DNA of 64,000 nt from Cellulomonas uda (GCF_006538705.1 NZ_BJLP01000008.1:1-64000), one strand, 5' to 3'. Positions 1-8,370 are shown, numbered from the stretch's first letter. Numbers and translations are program-made. The notes: generated by a model not told the origin, from the letters alone.

Positions 1-69
1 CCGGTCGGTGCGGGTCGGTCGGTGCGGGCCGGTCGGCCGGTGGGGCCGGCGCAACCCGCCCCGCCCTCG

Positions 70-199
70 CGAGACCGTCGTTACTCCGGGTAGGCCCGTT
101 CATAGCCGGAGCAACCACGGGCTCGGCAGACCCCACCCCCGCGAGACCGTCGTTGCTCCGGGTCAGGTCGCTCATACCCGGAGCAACCGCGGGGTCGGC
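70..199. repeat. Paired hairpin repeat, pair 1
   Basis: Two about 58-bp units at 70-127 and 142-199, offset by exactly 72 bp. Each has a 19-nt left arm ending in a CTCCGG-like hexamer, a loop of about 16 nt, and a right arm beginning CCGGAGCAAC and ending GGGTCGG or a variant. The arms are imperfect reverse complements. The same unit recurs at six further paired loci in this window (10290, 17332, 18597, 18774, 19052, 38041), always intergenic and always with the 72-bp offset. Confidence 0.85.
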
Positions 200-286
200 G
201 GGTGGGGGTCGGCGGGTGGGGGTTGGCCGGGGGGTGGGTGGGGTGCTGCGGTGGCGTCGGGGCTGTGGCGGGGCCGGATGTGATGA

Positions 287-317
287 GGGGCCGGCCCGTC
301 CCCCGACGGCCGGCCCC
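287..317. terminator. Perfect 10-bp-stem hairpin
   Basis: GGGGCCGGCC (287-296), an 11-nt loop and GGCCGGCCCC (308-317) form a perfect stem. No U-tract follows, which is usual for actinobacterial terminators. It probably ends a rightward gene that lies left of the window. An attenuator role for the gene at 426 cannot be excluded. Confidence 0.5.
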
Positions 318-425
318 ACGGGGCAACCCTGCGTAATCCAGACTGAAACAGTCAAGCAATCAGCCCGCGGCGTTCACGATGCGAGACGACGGCCGGTCTG
401 CCTGGGCGTACGTCAGACTCGACGG

Positions 426-2936
426 GTGATCGACGCGCTCTCCTCCGCCGGTCCCCCCGGCGCGCCGGCGTGGCACTGGCTGCCCGAGCAGGCCGACGCG
501 CCCTCGACGGCGGACCTGGAGCGGGCGCGCACCGAGGCCGAGGCGCTGCTCGCAGACCACGGCGTCACGTACGGCGCGGCCGACGAGCACGAGCCGTGGC
601 GTCTCGACCCGGCACCCGTCGTGCTCGACGAGGACGACTGGGCCGGCCTCGAGGCCGGCATCACGCAGCGCGCCGAGCTGCTCGACGCCGTGCTGCAGGA
701 CCTGTACGGCGCACGGCGCCTGCTGACGGACACGGTCCTGCCGCCCACGGCCGTCGTCGCGCACCCCGGGTTCCTGCGCGCGGTCGACGGCCTGCGCCTG
801 CCGGGCGGTCGCGAGCTCGTGCTCGCCTCGACGGACCTCGCACGCGACGACGACGGCACGTGGCTGTCGCTGGCCGACCGCACGCAGGCGCCCTCCGGCG
901 CGGGGTACACGATGGAGGGACGGCGCGTCGTCGCGCAGGTGCTCGCCGGCGTCTACCGCGCGACCCCGATCGCCCGGCTCGGACCGTTCTTCCGCGCGCT
1001 GCGTCAGACGCTCCACGACGTCGCGCCGCCGTCCGCGAGCGCGCCACGCATCGCGCTGCTCACGCCCGGACCGGGCTCGCAGACGGCGTTCGACCAGGCC
1101 TACCTCGCCTCGATGCTCGGCCTGCCGCTGGTCGAGGCGTCCGACCTGGTGGTTCGCGACGGGCGGCTGTGGGTGCGCGCGCTGGGCGGCACGGAGCCCG
1201 TGGACGTGCTGCTGCGCCGCGTCGACGCCGCGTGGTGCGACCCGCTCGACCTGCGCTCCGGCTCGCGGCTCGGCGTCCCCGGCCTGGTCCGCGCGGTGCG
1301 CGGCGGTGCGTTGTCGGTGGTGAACCCGCTGGGCTCGGGCGTGCTGGAGAACCCCGCGGTGCTGGCGGCGCTGCCGCGGCTCGCGCGCACGGTGCTCGAC
1401 CAGGACCTGCTGCTGCCGTCCGCGCCCACGTGGTGGTGCGGCGAGGCGTCGTCGTTGTCGCACGTGCTCGCGCACCTCGACGAGCTCGTCGTGCTGCCGC
1501 TGTCCCGCGAGCAGGACGCGGTGCTCGGCTGGACGCTCGACGCCGCGGCGCGTGAGCAGCTCGCGGCGCGGATCGCCGCGGAGCCGTGGCAGTGGGCGGG
1601 GCAGGCGCGCGTGGGCGGCGGCGCGGTCGTCGAGCCCGTGGCGTCCGACGAGGTCGCGCGGCCGGACGGTCCGGGCGTCGGGGTGCTGCGCACGTTCGCG
1701 GTCGCGCACCGCGGCTCGTACACGGTCATGGCGGGCGGGCTCGCGCGGGTGGCCCACGGACCGGTGGTGTCCTCACGCACGGGCGCGGTCGCGAAGGACG
1801 TGTGGGTGCTCTCCGGCTCGGTGGGCGATGCGGCACCGGACGCGGCCGAGGGCGTCACCGAGGTCGACGCCGCGCGGCGCACGCGACTGGGCGTGTCCTC
1901 CCGCACCGCCGAGAACCTGTTCTGGCTGGGCCGCTACGCCGAGCGCGCCGAGGACCAGGCGCGCGACCTGCGGGTCGTCGTCGACCGGTGGGACGACTTC
2001 CACGGCCGGCCGCGCTCGGCGGGCGGCCGCGCGCTCGCCGTGCTCGTCGCCGCGCTGCGCGACCCGGACGCGCCCGCCGACGGCCCCGCACCGACCCTGC
2101 GGGAGCTCACGCTCGAGCGCGGCCTCGACGGCTCGATCGCCGCGTCGGTGCGCGGCCTGGGCCAGGCGGCTGCCGCGGTGCGCGACCAGCTCTCCACGGA
2201 CACGTTCGGCCCGCTCGCGCGCATCGAGCGCGCGCTGCGCGCGGAACGCGCGCGCCAGCGGGTGCCCGAGGGTGGGCTCGACCTGGGTGTCGACGACGCG
2301 CGCGCCGCCACCGCGGGCCTGCGCCCGGTGCTCGACCGGACGCTCGAGGGGCTGCTCGCGGTCGCGGGCACGGTCGCCGAGGGCCTCGTGCGCGACGTCG
2401 GCTGGCACCTGCTCGACGCGGGCCGTCGGCTCGAGCGCGCGCAGCACGTGGTCGCATCGCTGCGCCGCACGCTCGTCGGGCCCCTCACCCGCACCGTGGA
2501 GGCGCACCTGGTCGACTCGGTGGTGCTCGCGCACGACTCCTCGATCACGTTCCGCCGCCGCTACGGGGACCACACGGGCGTCCCCGCGGTGCTCGACCTG
2601 CTGCTGCTCGACGAGAGCAACCCGCGCTCGTTGGCGTTCCAGCTCGACCGCCTCGAGCGCGACCTCGCGGGCATCCCGATGCGCGCGCGGCCGACCGACG
2701 AGCGCGACCGGCTCCTCGCGCAGGTGCGGGACCTGGTCGCCGAGCTCGACCCGGCGGCCGCTGCCACGACCGACGACGACGGGCGCCGCACGCGTCTCGC
2801 CGAGCTCCTCGACTCGATGCACTGGCGCCTGCTCGCGCTCGCCGACGAGATCGAGGCGGTGCACTTCGCGCGGCCCGTCGCGGCGCGCGCCCTCGACGAC
2901 CCGTGGGACGCGGGCGACGAGGAGGAGGTGCCGTGA
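426..2936 (+). CDS. Circularly permuted ATP-grasp / alpha-E fusion protein
   Basis: 836 residues from a GTG start, the only sensible start in this frame after the intergenic hairpin; the ribosome site is weak. The first roughly 500 residues match the circularly permuted type 2 ATP-grasp family (formerly DUF404/407), with blocks such as VVAHPGFLRAV and GSGVLENPAV. The last roughly 310 residues match the alpha-E (DUF403) helical domain, starting near SSRTAENLFWLGRYAERAED. Many genomes encode these as two genes; here they are fused. The stop overlaps the start of a transglutaminase gene (GTGA), the standard partner. ATP-grasp enzymes ligate carboxylates to amines, and this trio has been predicted from gene neighbourhoods to make or attach a peptide-like tag. 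The substrate is unknown. The family call is firm; the function is inference. Confidence 0.85.
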   Translation: MIDALSSAGPPGAPAWHWLPEQADAPSTADLERARTEAEALLADHGVTYGAADEHEPWRLDPAPVVLDEDDWAGLEAGITQRAELLDAVLQDLYGARRLLTDTVLPPTAVVAHPGFLRAVDGLRLPGGRELVLASTDLARDDDGTWLSLADRTQAPSGAGYTMEGRRVVAQVLAGVYRATPIARLGPFFRALRQTLHDVAPPSASAPRIALLTPGPGSQTAFDQAYLASMLGLPLVEASDLVVRDGRLWVRALGGTEPVDVLLRRVDAAWCDPLDLRSGSRLGVPGLVRAVRGGALSVVNPLGSGVLENPAVLAALPRLARTVLDQDLLLPSAPTWWCGEASSLSHVLAHLDELVVLPLSREQDAVLGWTLDAAAREQLAARIAAEPWQWAGQARVGGGAVVEPVASDEVARPDGPGVGVLRTFAVAHRGSYTVMAGGLARVAHGPVVSSRTGAVAKDVWVLSGSVGDAAPDAAEGVTEVDAARRTRLGVSSRTAENLFWLGRYAERAEDQARDLRVVVDRWDDFHGRPRSAGGRALAVLVAALRDPDAPADGPAPTLRELTLERGLDGSIAASVRGLGQAAAAVRDQLSTDTFGPLARIERALRAERARQRVPEGGLDLGVDDARAATAGLRPVLDRTLEGLLAVAGTVAEGLVRDVGWHLLDAGRRLERAQHVVASLRRTLVGPLTRTVEAHLVDSVVLAHDSSITFRRRYGDHTGVPAVLDLLLLDESNPRSLAFQLDRLERDLAGIPMRARPTDERDRLLAQVRDLVAELDPAAAATTDDDGRRTRLAELLDSMHWRLLALADEIEAVHFARPVAARALDDPWDAGDEEEVP

Positions 2937-3853
2937 GCCGCACGTACGACCTCGTGCACCGCACGACCTACACCTACCCGCAGGAGGTCACGGACTCCTA
3001 CGGCCGGACCGTCATGACGCCCCGGGACCTGCCCGGTCAGACCGTCCTGACCAGCCACGTCGAGGTGGACCCCGCCCCCGCGGACACGGCGGTCCAGCAC
3101 GACTACTTCGGCAACCGCACCACGTTCTACGCGGTCACGCAGCCGCACACGACGCTCGTCGTGACCGCCCGTTCGACCATCGAGATCACGCGCGGCCGCC
3201 CCGACGCCGGCGCGCTCCCGCAGGTCGCGTGGGACGACGCGGCCGAGGCCGTGGCGACCGGCTCGGCCGCCGCCGCGTTCTCCTCCGACGTGCTCGTGCA
3301 GGTCCGTGAGATGGTGCTCCCGTCGACGCACGTCACGTTCGTCGACGAGGTGCGGGCGTGGGCCGAGCCGTCGTTCGTGCCCGGTCGGCCGCTCGCGCAC
3401 GTCCTCGTCGACCTGTGCCACCGGATCCGCCACGAGCTCACGTACCGCACCGGGTCGACGACCGTGCACACGACGCAGCGGCAGCTCCTCGCGCAGGGTG
3501 CGGGCGTGTGCCAGGACTTCGCGCACCTGATGATCGCGGCGCTGCGGCTGCACGGGGTGCCCGCGCGGTACGTCAGCGGGTACATCGAGACGCTCCCGCC
3601 GCCGGGGCGCGAGAAGCTGCGCGGCGCGGACGCGTCGCACGCGTGGGTCTCGGTGTGGGTCCCGGGGGCCGGGTGGGTCGACGCGGACCCGACGAACGAC
3701 CAGCTCGTCGACGACCGCTACGTGGTGCTGGGCTGGGGCCGCGACTATCACGACGTCCCGCCGCTGCGGGGCGTGATCTTCACCGAGGGTCGCGGCTCGA
3801 AGCTGTCCGTGCAGGTCGACCTGGTGCCGGCGGGGTCGCCCGCGTTCGAGTGA
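2933..3853 (+). CDS. Transglutaminase-like cysteine protease family protein
   Basis: 306 residues from GTG, overlapping the preceding stop by 4 bases, with a GAGGAGG ribosome site just before it. It opens with the bacterial transglutaminase N-terminal beta domain (SRTYDLVHRTTYTYP...) and continues into the transglutaminase core. The catalytic triad is visible: Cys in GAGVCQDFAHLMIAALR, His in DASHAWVSVWVPG, and Asp in DADPTNDQL. No signal peptide is seen, so it probably acts in the cytoplasm. Coupling to the ATP-grasp/alpha-E gene suggests that one enzyme ligates and the other cleaves or transfers an isopeptide bond. That role is inferred from context. Confidence 0.88.
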   Translation: MSRTYDLVHRTTYTYPQEVTDSYGRTVMTPRDLPGQTVLTSHVEVDPAPADTAVQHDYFGNRTTFYAVTQPHTTLVVTARSTIEITRGRPDAGALPQVAWDDAAEAVATGSAAAAFSSDVLVQVREMVLPSTHVTFVDEVRAWAEPSFVPGRPLAHVLVDLCHRIRHELTYRTGSTTVHTTQRQLLAQGAGVCQDFAHLMIAALRLHGVPARYVSGYIETLPPPGREKLRGADASHAWVSVWVPGAGWVDADPTNDQLVDDRYVVLGWGRDYHDVPPLRGVIFTEGRGSKLSVQVDLVPAGSPAFE

Positions 3854-4732
3854 TCAGCGCGGGGGGACCGCGCGGCGGGTGACCTCGTCGGACCGCACGA
3901 CGAAGCCCCCCTCGTCGACGACCGTCCCGCCCGCGGCACGCCACAGCGCCGCCGTGACGCGCGCGATCGTCGGTGCGACGCGCCGGCGTGCGATCGCGGA
4001 CAGCGACGAGTCGGGGTCCTCGCCGTCCGCGGGCTGCCAGCGCACGTGGTACGCCCACGGCCCGTACTCGCGCCAGTCGAGGGTCGCGAGCACCGCGGGC
4101 ACGTCGTCGGACCGCGCCGAGCGCAGCGTCACCGTGCCGTCGTAGTCGAAGACGGCCGTGACCGCGCACTCCTGCGGTCCGCCGCCCACCTGCGTCGGGA
4201 CCTCCGTGGGCGAGACGCGCGCCCCGACCATCGCCGGACGCACGAGCGGCAGGACGTCGCGCGGCGCGAGCGGGACCGGCGACCACAGGGTCAGCCCGGG
4301 GGCGCCCTGCGGGTCGGGGACGACGACGTCGGTGCGCGACGCGGGCACGAGCAGACCGCCGGCGTGCCGCGCGGCGGCCGTGCACCACGCGCTCAGCTGG
4401 GGCGAGGCGGGCCCCTCGACGCCGTAGAGGTCGAGCGCCTCGCCGGCGCGCAGACCGGTCGCACGCACCTCGTCGGACGTGAGGGGACGCGGCCCGACGA
4501 GCACCGCGCCGCCCACGGCGAGCCGGCCGGGCACCGCGCTCGGGGCGTCCTGCACGACGATCCCGCGGAACCGCGCACCCGTCATCGGCCGGGCGACGGG
4601 GGCGGCGGTCGCGGGCTCGCGCTCCCATGCGGCGTCCGCGAACCACGCGCGCGCGAGCGCGAGGAGGTCGGTGCCCTGGGGCAGGGCGAGAACGTGCTGG
4701 TCGGAGAGCTCGACGGGCAGCGTGACGTTCAT
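3854..4732 (-). CDS. Conserved hypothetical protein
   Basis: 292 residues from the ATG at 4732; an upstream in-frame ATG adds an Arg/Lys-rich stretch that overlaps the promoter dyad and is less likely. I do not recognise a family. The N-terminal half has an LPQGTDLLALARAWF segment. The C-terminal half has a beta-rich stretch with FDYDGTVTLRSARSDDVPAVLATLDWREYGPWAYHVRW, given here only as position (about residues 190-230). There is no signal peptide or membrane segment. The stop abuts that of the convergent transglutaminase gene (TGATCA), so little room for a terminator is left. A perfect 9-bp-arm dyad lies 44-68 bases upstream of the start. Confidence 0.7.
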   Translation of the reverse strand: MNVTLPVELSDQHVLALPQGTDLLALARAWFADAAWEREPATAAPVARPMTGARFRGIVVQDAPSAVPGRLAVGGAVLVGPRPLTSDEVRATGLRAGEALDLYGVEGPASPQLSAWCTAAARHAGGLLVPASRTDVVVPDPQGAPGLTLWSPVPLAPRDVLPLVRPAMVGARVSPTEVPTQVGGGPQECAVTAVFDYDGTVTLRSARSDDVPAVLATLDWREYGPWAYHVRWQPADGEDPDSSLSAIARRRVAPTIARVTAALWRAAGGTVVDEGGFVVRSDEVTRRAVPPR

Positions 4733-4775
4733 GGGAGCGGACGCTAGGGCACGGATGCTGCGCTTGTGTTTCGTC

Positions 4776-4800
4776 CGTGTCACTTGGTGCGAGTGACACG
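4776..4800. promoter_or_regulatory. Inverted repeat upstream of the hypothetical gene
   Basis: CGTGTCACT (4776-4784), 7-nt spacer, AGTGACACG (4792-4800): a perfect 9-bp-arm dyad in the promoter region of the leftward gene that starts at 4732. Size and symmetry fit an operator for a dimeric helix-turn-helix regulator. The regulator is unknown. Confidence 0.5.
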
Positions 4801-4810
4801 TTTCGCCCGG

Positions 4811-4919
4811 TCGTCCACCGGCCGTCCACCCTCCGGAGCGTCTCGTCCACCGGTCGGCGCGCGCTCGTCCACAGCCCGTACGCGCGGATACCCACGGGTG
4901 TGGGTAAGCCTGTGGATAA
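4811..4919. promoter_or_regulatory. Cluster of DnaA-box-like nonamers
   Basis: TGTGGATAA at 4911-4919 is the exact reverse complement of the classical DnaA box TTATCCACA. TGTGGGTAA at 4899-4907 differs from it by one base and starts 12 bp away. Upstream, CGTCCACA and several CGTCCACC sequences resemble the actinobacterial TTGTCCACA core. No dnaA, dnaN or gyrB is nearby, so this is not the chromosomal origin. It may be a secondary DnaA-binding site, or it may be chance. Confidence 0.35.
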
Positions 4920-4942
4920 CGCGCGCCCGGCGACGACGCGCG

Positions 4943-5473
4943 TCAGGCGCGGACGTCGTGCAGGTGGTGCACCACGTCGTGCAGGAAGTACTGCCCGAGC
5001 GTCCCGACCGTGAAGAACGAGCCGTTCGACCGGCGGCCCGTCCGCTCCCAGGCGTCGTGCGGCACCTCGTCGAACGCCGCCGCCGTCGCCTCGCCCGCCT
5101 CGACCAGCTCGTCGGCCACGACCGACGGGTCCTGCAGGTCGTACCGGTCCGCGAGGGCCGTGGCGTCCTGGTCCCAGTTCTCGAACAGCGGGTCGTCGTG
5201 CTCGAGCATGAGCGCGAGGCGCTCACCGAAGATGCGGAACACGTCCCGCACGTGCGCGCCGTACTCGAGCACCGACCACACCGCAGGCGCCGGGCGCTCC
5301 CGCGCGTCCGTGCGGCTGAGCGCGGAGACGTAGCGCGGCAGCAGGTCCCGCACGGTCGGCCCGATGTGCCGCGGGTCGACGTCCGCGGCGGTGAACCCGC
5401 ACTCGCCGCACCGCTCGTACAGCACCCAGGTCCAGTCCTTCTCGTCGGGCACGATCGTGTCGGGTTCGCTCAT
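4943..5473 (-). CDS. DinB-family (metal-dependent hydrolase fold) protein
   Basis: 176 residues from ATG at 5473; an earlier in-frame start adds only MLACGG and is not needed. It is a four-helix-bundle DinB/mycothiol-transferase-like protein. His residues placed as in that family are seen in VLEYGAHVRDVFRIFGERL (middle) and in the C-terminal FLHDVVHHLHDV motif. The sequence CGECGFTAADVDP near residue 20 is common in DinB proteins of actinobacteria. Some members use mycothiol, but the substrate cannot be read from sequence. It lies downstream of nfo on the same strand with a 107-bp gap that holds a hairpin. Confidence 0.75.
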   Translation of the reverse strand: MSEPDTIVPDEKDWTWVLYERCGECGFTAADVDPRHIGPTVRDLLPRYVSALSRTDARERPAPAVWSVLEYGAHVRDVFRIFGERLALMLEHDDPLFENWDQDATALADRYDLQDPSVVADELVEAGEATAAAFDEVPHDAWERTGRRSNGSFFTVGTLGQYFLHDVVHHLHDVRA

Positions 5474-5493
5474 GCCCCCGCACGCTAGCAATG

Positions 5494-5518
5494 CGACCTC
5501 TCGACGACGAGAGGGTCG
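5494..5518. terminator. Hairpin between nfo and the DinB-like gene
   Basis: CGACCTCTCG (5494-5503), loop ACGA, then CGAGAGGGTCG (5508-5518) form a stem with one bulge, 62 bases after the nfo stop on the minus strand. It is a plausible factor-independent terminator, or a leader structure of the DinB-like gene. Confidence 0.4.
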
Positions 5519-5579
5519 ACCGCCGTTCTCGCACCCTTCTCTGCCACGGTGCCGGTCCGCCCCCGGTCGGTCGCGCGGG

Positions 5580-6338
5580 TCAGCCGGCGAGGGCGGCCTT
5601 GAGGAACGCGATGTCCTCGGCCTGGCCCTCGGCCGGGGTCTCGACGACGGCGTCGCAGCCCGCCTCGCGCACCACGTGCGCGATGAGCTCCGGCGGGATG
5701 GTGCCGTGCGCGAAGCTCGCGTGCCGGTCCCGGTTGGACCCCGCCTCGTCGCGCGAGCTGTTCGCGTGCACCAGGTCGATCCGGCCGGTGATCGCGGTGA
5801 CCTGCTCGACCACGGTCTCCAGGTCCAGGCCAGAGGCCCACGCGTGGCACGTGTCGAGGCAGAAGCCCACGTCGTACTGCCCGATCGCGTCCCACAGCCG
5901 CGCGATGGCGTCGAGCGTGCGCGCGCACGCGTTCTCGCCGCCCGCGGTGTTCTCGACGAGCACGCGCACCGGGAACGTGGCGCGCTCGAACGTCTTGCGC
6001 CAGTTCTCGACGCCCACGGCGAGGTCGTCCCCCGCGCCGACGTGCCCGCCGTGCACGATCAGCCCGCGCGCGCCCAGCGTCGCGGCCGCAGCGCTGTGCT
6101 GCGCGATCATGGTGCGGCTCGGGATGCGGATGCGGTTGTTGGTCGACGCGACGTTGACCAGGTACGGCGCGTGCACGTACACCCCGAGACCGCTCGCGAC
6201 GATCGCGTCGGCGTCCTCGCGCGGGACGGGCTTCTTCCAGCCCTGCGGGTCCGCGAGGAACACCTGCACCGCCTGCGCGCCGGTCTCGGTGGCGGCCGCC
6301 ACCGGGTCGTCACCGCGCGTGTGCGCACCGATCAGCAC
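5580..6338 (-). CDS. nfo: Deoxyribonuclease IV (AP endonuclease)
   Basis: 252 residues from one of two adjacent GTG codons (6341 or 6338), preceded by GAGGG at a good distance. It is a TIM-barrel endonuclease IV that cleaves the phosphodiester bond 5' to abasic sites in base excision repair. The zinc ligands of the family are visible in order: His in VHAPYL, His in IVHGGH, Glu in VLVENTAG, Asp and His in CLDTCHAW, His in LVHANSS, Asp and His in SNRDRHASF, and Glu in VVETPAEG. It diverges from the TetR gene at 6511 with a palindromic operator between them, so the two may share control. Confidence 0.9.
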   Translation of the reverse strand: MLIGAHTRGDDPVAAATETGAQAVQVFLADPQGWKKPVPREDADAIVASGLGVYVHAPYLVNVASTNNRIRIPSRTMIAQHSAAAATLGARGLIVHGGHVGAGDDLAVGVENWRKTFERATFPVRVLVENTAGGENACARTLDAIARLWDAIGQYDVGFCLDTCHAWASGLDLETVVEQVTAITGRIDLVHANSSRDEAGSNRDRHASFAHGTIPPELIAHVVREAGCDAVVETPAEGQAEDIAFLKAALAG

Positions 6339-6485
6339 CACGTCGTCACCCTCGTCCTCGTCTCGTCGTGCCGGCCCGTGCCGCGCCACGTCGCTCGACC
6401 CCCGACGCTAGACGCGACCCCCGACACGCATCCACCCCAGGACGCCGTGGCTACGCGCTCGCGCACAGGGCGCGTGAAGCGGATC

Positions 6486-6510
6486 TGACATGTTGTGTCA
6501 TGCTGTCAGC
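6486..6510. promoter_or_regulatory. Palindromic operator before the TetR gene
   Basis: TGACA-TGTTG-TGTCA (6486-6500), with a further TGTCA half-site at 6504-6508, ends just 2 bases before the ATG at 6511. Its place and symmetry fit autoregulation by the adjacent TetR protein. It would also sit in the promoter region of the divergent nfo gene. With no room for a ribosome site, the TetR transcript may be leaderless. Confidence 0.6.
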
Positions 6511-7200
6511 ATGCCCAAGATCATCGGCGGGTCCCTGCACGAGCACCGCGAGCAGACCCGGCAGAAGCTGTTCGCAGCGCTGTCGACCCTGATGGCCGAG
6601 CGTGGCTTCGACGCCATCACCCTCGCCGAGATCGCCCAGGCCGCCGGCGTCGGCCGCACCGCCGTCTACAACCACTTCCCCGACAAGGAGGCACTGCTCG
6701 TCGGGTTCATCACGAACGAGACCGAGGAGTACGCCGCGACGCTGCAGCGCGCGCTCGACGACCTGGACGACCCGGTCGAGCGGCTGCGCACCTACGTCAG
6801 CCAGCAGATCCAGCTCAAGCGCATCTACCACCTGGCGCCCGGACCCGAGCTGCGCAGCGTCCTGTCCCGCCAGACGCAGGCGCGCGTGCGCGAGCACGTC
6901 GTCGTCGTCGAGCGGATCCTGCGCGAGATCCTCTCCGACGGCATCGCGTCCGGCGTCTTCCCGGACCAGGACCTCGACACCACGGTCCCGCTGGTCAACG
7001 CGTGCCTGTCCGGCCGGGGCGTGCCCGACGACGGGCCCGAGCGCGAGCGCGCGATCGTGCAGACCGAGTCGTTCGTGCTGCGGGCGGTCGGCGTGCAGGT
7101 CCTGCCGGGCACCCCCGTGGCCGACGAGGCCGCGACCGCCTCCGACGACGACGTCACCACCTCGTCCGACGAGCGCGTGCCCGCCGCGCTCACGGCCTGA
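6511..7200 (+). CDS. TetR/AcrR-family transcriptional regulator
   Basis: 229 residues. The start MPKIIGGSL is chosen over one 7 codons upstream because the latter would run through the operator. The N-terminal helix-turn-helix is clear (residues about 14-60: RQKLFAALSTLMAERG, then LAEIAQAAGVGRTAVYNHF). The remainder is an all-alpha ligand/dimer domain with an acidic, low-complexity C-terminus. A palindrome overlaps its own promoter, which suggests autorepression. Its ligand and other targets are unknown. The methyltransferase gene follows after 5 bases and is probably co-transcribed. Confidence 0.88.
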   Translation: MPKIIGGSLHEHREQTRQKLFAALSTLMAERGFDAITLAEIAQAAGVGRTAVYNHFPDKEALLVGFITNETEEYAATLQRALDDLDDPVERLRTYVSQQIQLKRIYHLAPGPELRSVLSRQTQARVREHVVVVERILREILSDGIASGVFPDQDLDTTVPLVNACLSGRGVPDDGPERERAIVQTESFVLRAVGVQVLPGTPVADEAATASDDDVTTSSDERVPAALTA

Positions 7201-7205
7201 CCCGC

Positions 7206-8366
7206 GTGCCGCAGCAGGGCCGCCGCCCGCACGCCTCCGCAGGCCGCGCGGGCTCGTCGGGCCGCCGCCGTCCCGCGCCCGCGCGCGTCGCGAGCCCTCC
7301 GTCGCCGCGCCGCACGCGCGTCGAGCTGACGTTCCTCGGCGGGCTGGGCGACGTCTTGGCCGACGAGGTGCGCGAGGTCCTCGCCGTCGACCCGCGCCCC
7401 GTGCCGGGGCGGGACGACGCCCTCGTCGTCGACCTCCCCGGGGACCGGCTCGCCCAGGTGCGCCGCCTGCGCACCGCCGTCGCGGCGTTCGTCGTCCTGC
7501 ACCACGACGTGCCGCGCCCCAAGTCCCTGCTGTCGGGCGAGCACCTGCAGAGGATCGTCGACGCGGCGTACGCGTCGCTGCGCGTCGCGGGGTCGTCGAC
7601 GTTCCGGTTCGAGGCCGCGGGCGCGGACTCGGCGGTGTTCGCGCGGCTCGGTGACGAGCTCGCGCGCGCGACGGGCCTCAAGCACGACGCGACCGACGGC
7701 GAGCTCGTCGTCAAGGTCCGGCGCGGTGCGCGGCGCGACGAGCGGACCGACCCGGGCTGGGACGTGCTCGTGCGCGTCGGCCCGCGCCCGCTGTCCGCCC
7801 GGTCCTGGCGCGTGGCGGACTTCCCGGGCGCCGCGAACGCGACCATCGCCGCCGCGATGGTGCGGCTCGCGGGCGTGCGGGACGAGGACCGCGTGCTCAA
7901 CCTCATGTGCGGCTCGGGGACGCTCCTCGTCGAGCGCCTGCTCGCGGGGGGAGCCGCGGGGGCCGTCGGCATCGACCTCGACGAGCACGCGCTGGCCGCC
8001 TCGCGTGAGAACCTCGAGGCCGCGGGGCTGACCCGCCAGGTCACGCTCGTGCGGGCCGACGCGCTCGACCCGTCGGTGTGGCCCACCGGCCCCGCGACCG
8101 AGCCCGCCGACCTGGTGCTCGCCGACCCGCCGTGGGGCACGCTGCACGGCTCGCACGCCGACGCACGGGCGGTGCACGCGGGCCTGCTGCGCGCCGCGCA
8201 CGCCGCCTCCGCACCCGGCGCGCGGCTCGTCGTGCTCACGCACGAGGTCAAGGTCATGGAGGCCGCCGTGCGCGAGGCGGCGGCCCTGTGGCGCGCGCAC
8301 CCCCCGGTGCGCGTCTACGCCAAGGGCCACCACCCCCGCATCTGGCTCCTCGACCGCGCGGGCTGA
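7206..8366 (+). CDS. THUMP-domain RNA methyltransferase (RlmL/Trm14-like)
   Basis: 386 residues from a GTG 5 bases after the TetR stop. After a basic low-complexity N-terminus (about 40 residues) comes a THUMP-like region, then a class I SAM methyltransferase. The motifs are LNLMCGSGTLLVERLL (SAM motif I), GIDLDEHALAASREN (motif II) and LVLADPPWGT (motif IV, an N-methyltransferase DPPW/NPPY-like signature). The likely substrate is guanine in rRNA or tRNA. The true start could be a later GTG near SPPSPRRTRVELTFLGG. The gene ends 4 bases before the convergent acyltransferase. Confidence 0.82.
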   Translation: MPQQGRRPHASAGRAGSSGRRRPAPARVASPPSPRRTRVELTFLGGLGDVLADEVREVLAVDPRPVPGRDDALVVDLPGDRLAQVRRLRTAVAAFVVLHHDVPRPKSLLSGEHLQRIVDAAYASLRVAGSSTFRFEAAGADSAVFARLGDELARATGLKHDATDGELVVKVRRGARRDERTDPGWDVLVRVGPRPLSARSWRVADFPGAANATIAAAMVRLAGVRDEDRVLNLMCGSGTLLVERLLAGGAAGAVGIDLDEHALAASRENLEAAGLTRQVTLVRADALDPSVWPTGPATEPADLVLADPPWGTLHGSHADARAVHAGLLRAAHAASAPGARLVVLTHEVKVMEAAVREAAALWRAHPPVRVYAKGHHPRIWLLDRAG

Positions 8367-8370
8367 CGCC

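Larger units (their letters stand above)
1..425. other. Gene-free stretch left of the ATP-grasp gene
   Basis: No convincing coding frame is present; the open frames here are GC-driven and run through palindromic repeats. The first 60 bases are degenerate GGTCGGTGCG-like direct repeats. They are followed by a pair of hairpin repeats (70-199), a perfect 10-bp-stem hairpin (287-317), and then a less GC-rich patch (about 330-360) that is the best promoter candidate for the gene at 426. That patch carries a short dyad, GACTG-AAA-CAGTC, at 341-353. The gene to the left lies outside the window. Confidence 0.75.

Noticed and set aside
153-425. N-terminal extension of the ATP-grasp protein in the same frame
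   Set aside because: It runs through the hairpin repeat and the perfect hairpin at 287-317 and encodes low-complexity Gly/Arg sequence; the GTG at 426 is a better start.
4811-4919. Chromosomal origin of replication
   Set aside because: Only two good boxes and no dnaA, dnaN, recF, gyrB, rpmH or parAB around; kept only as a possible DnaA-binding cluster.
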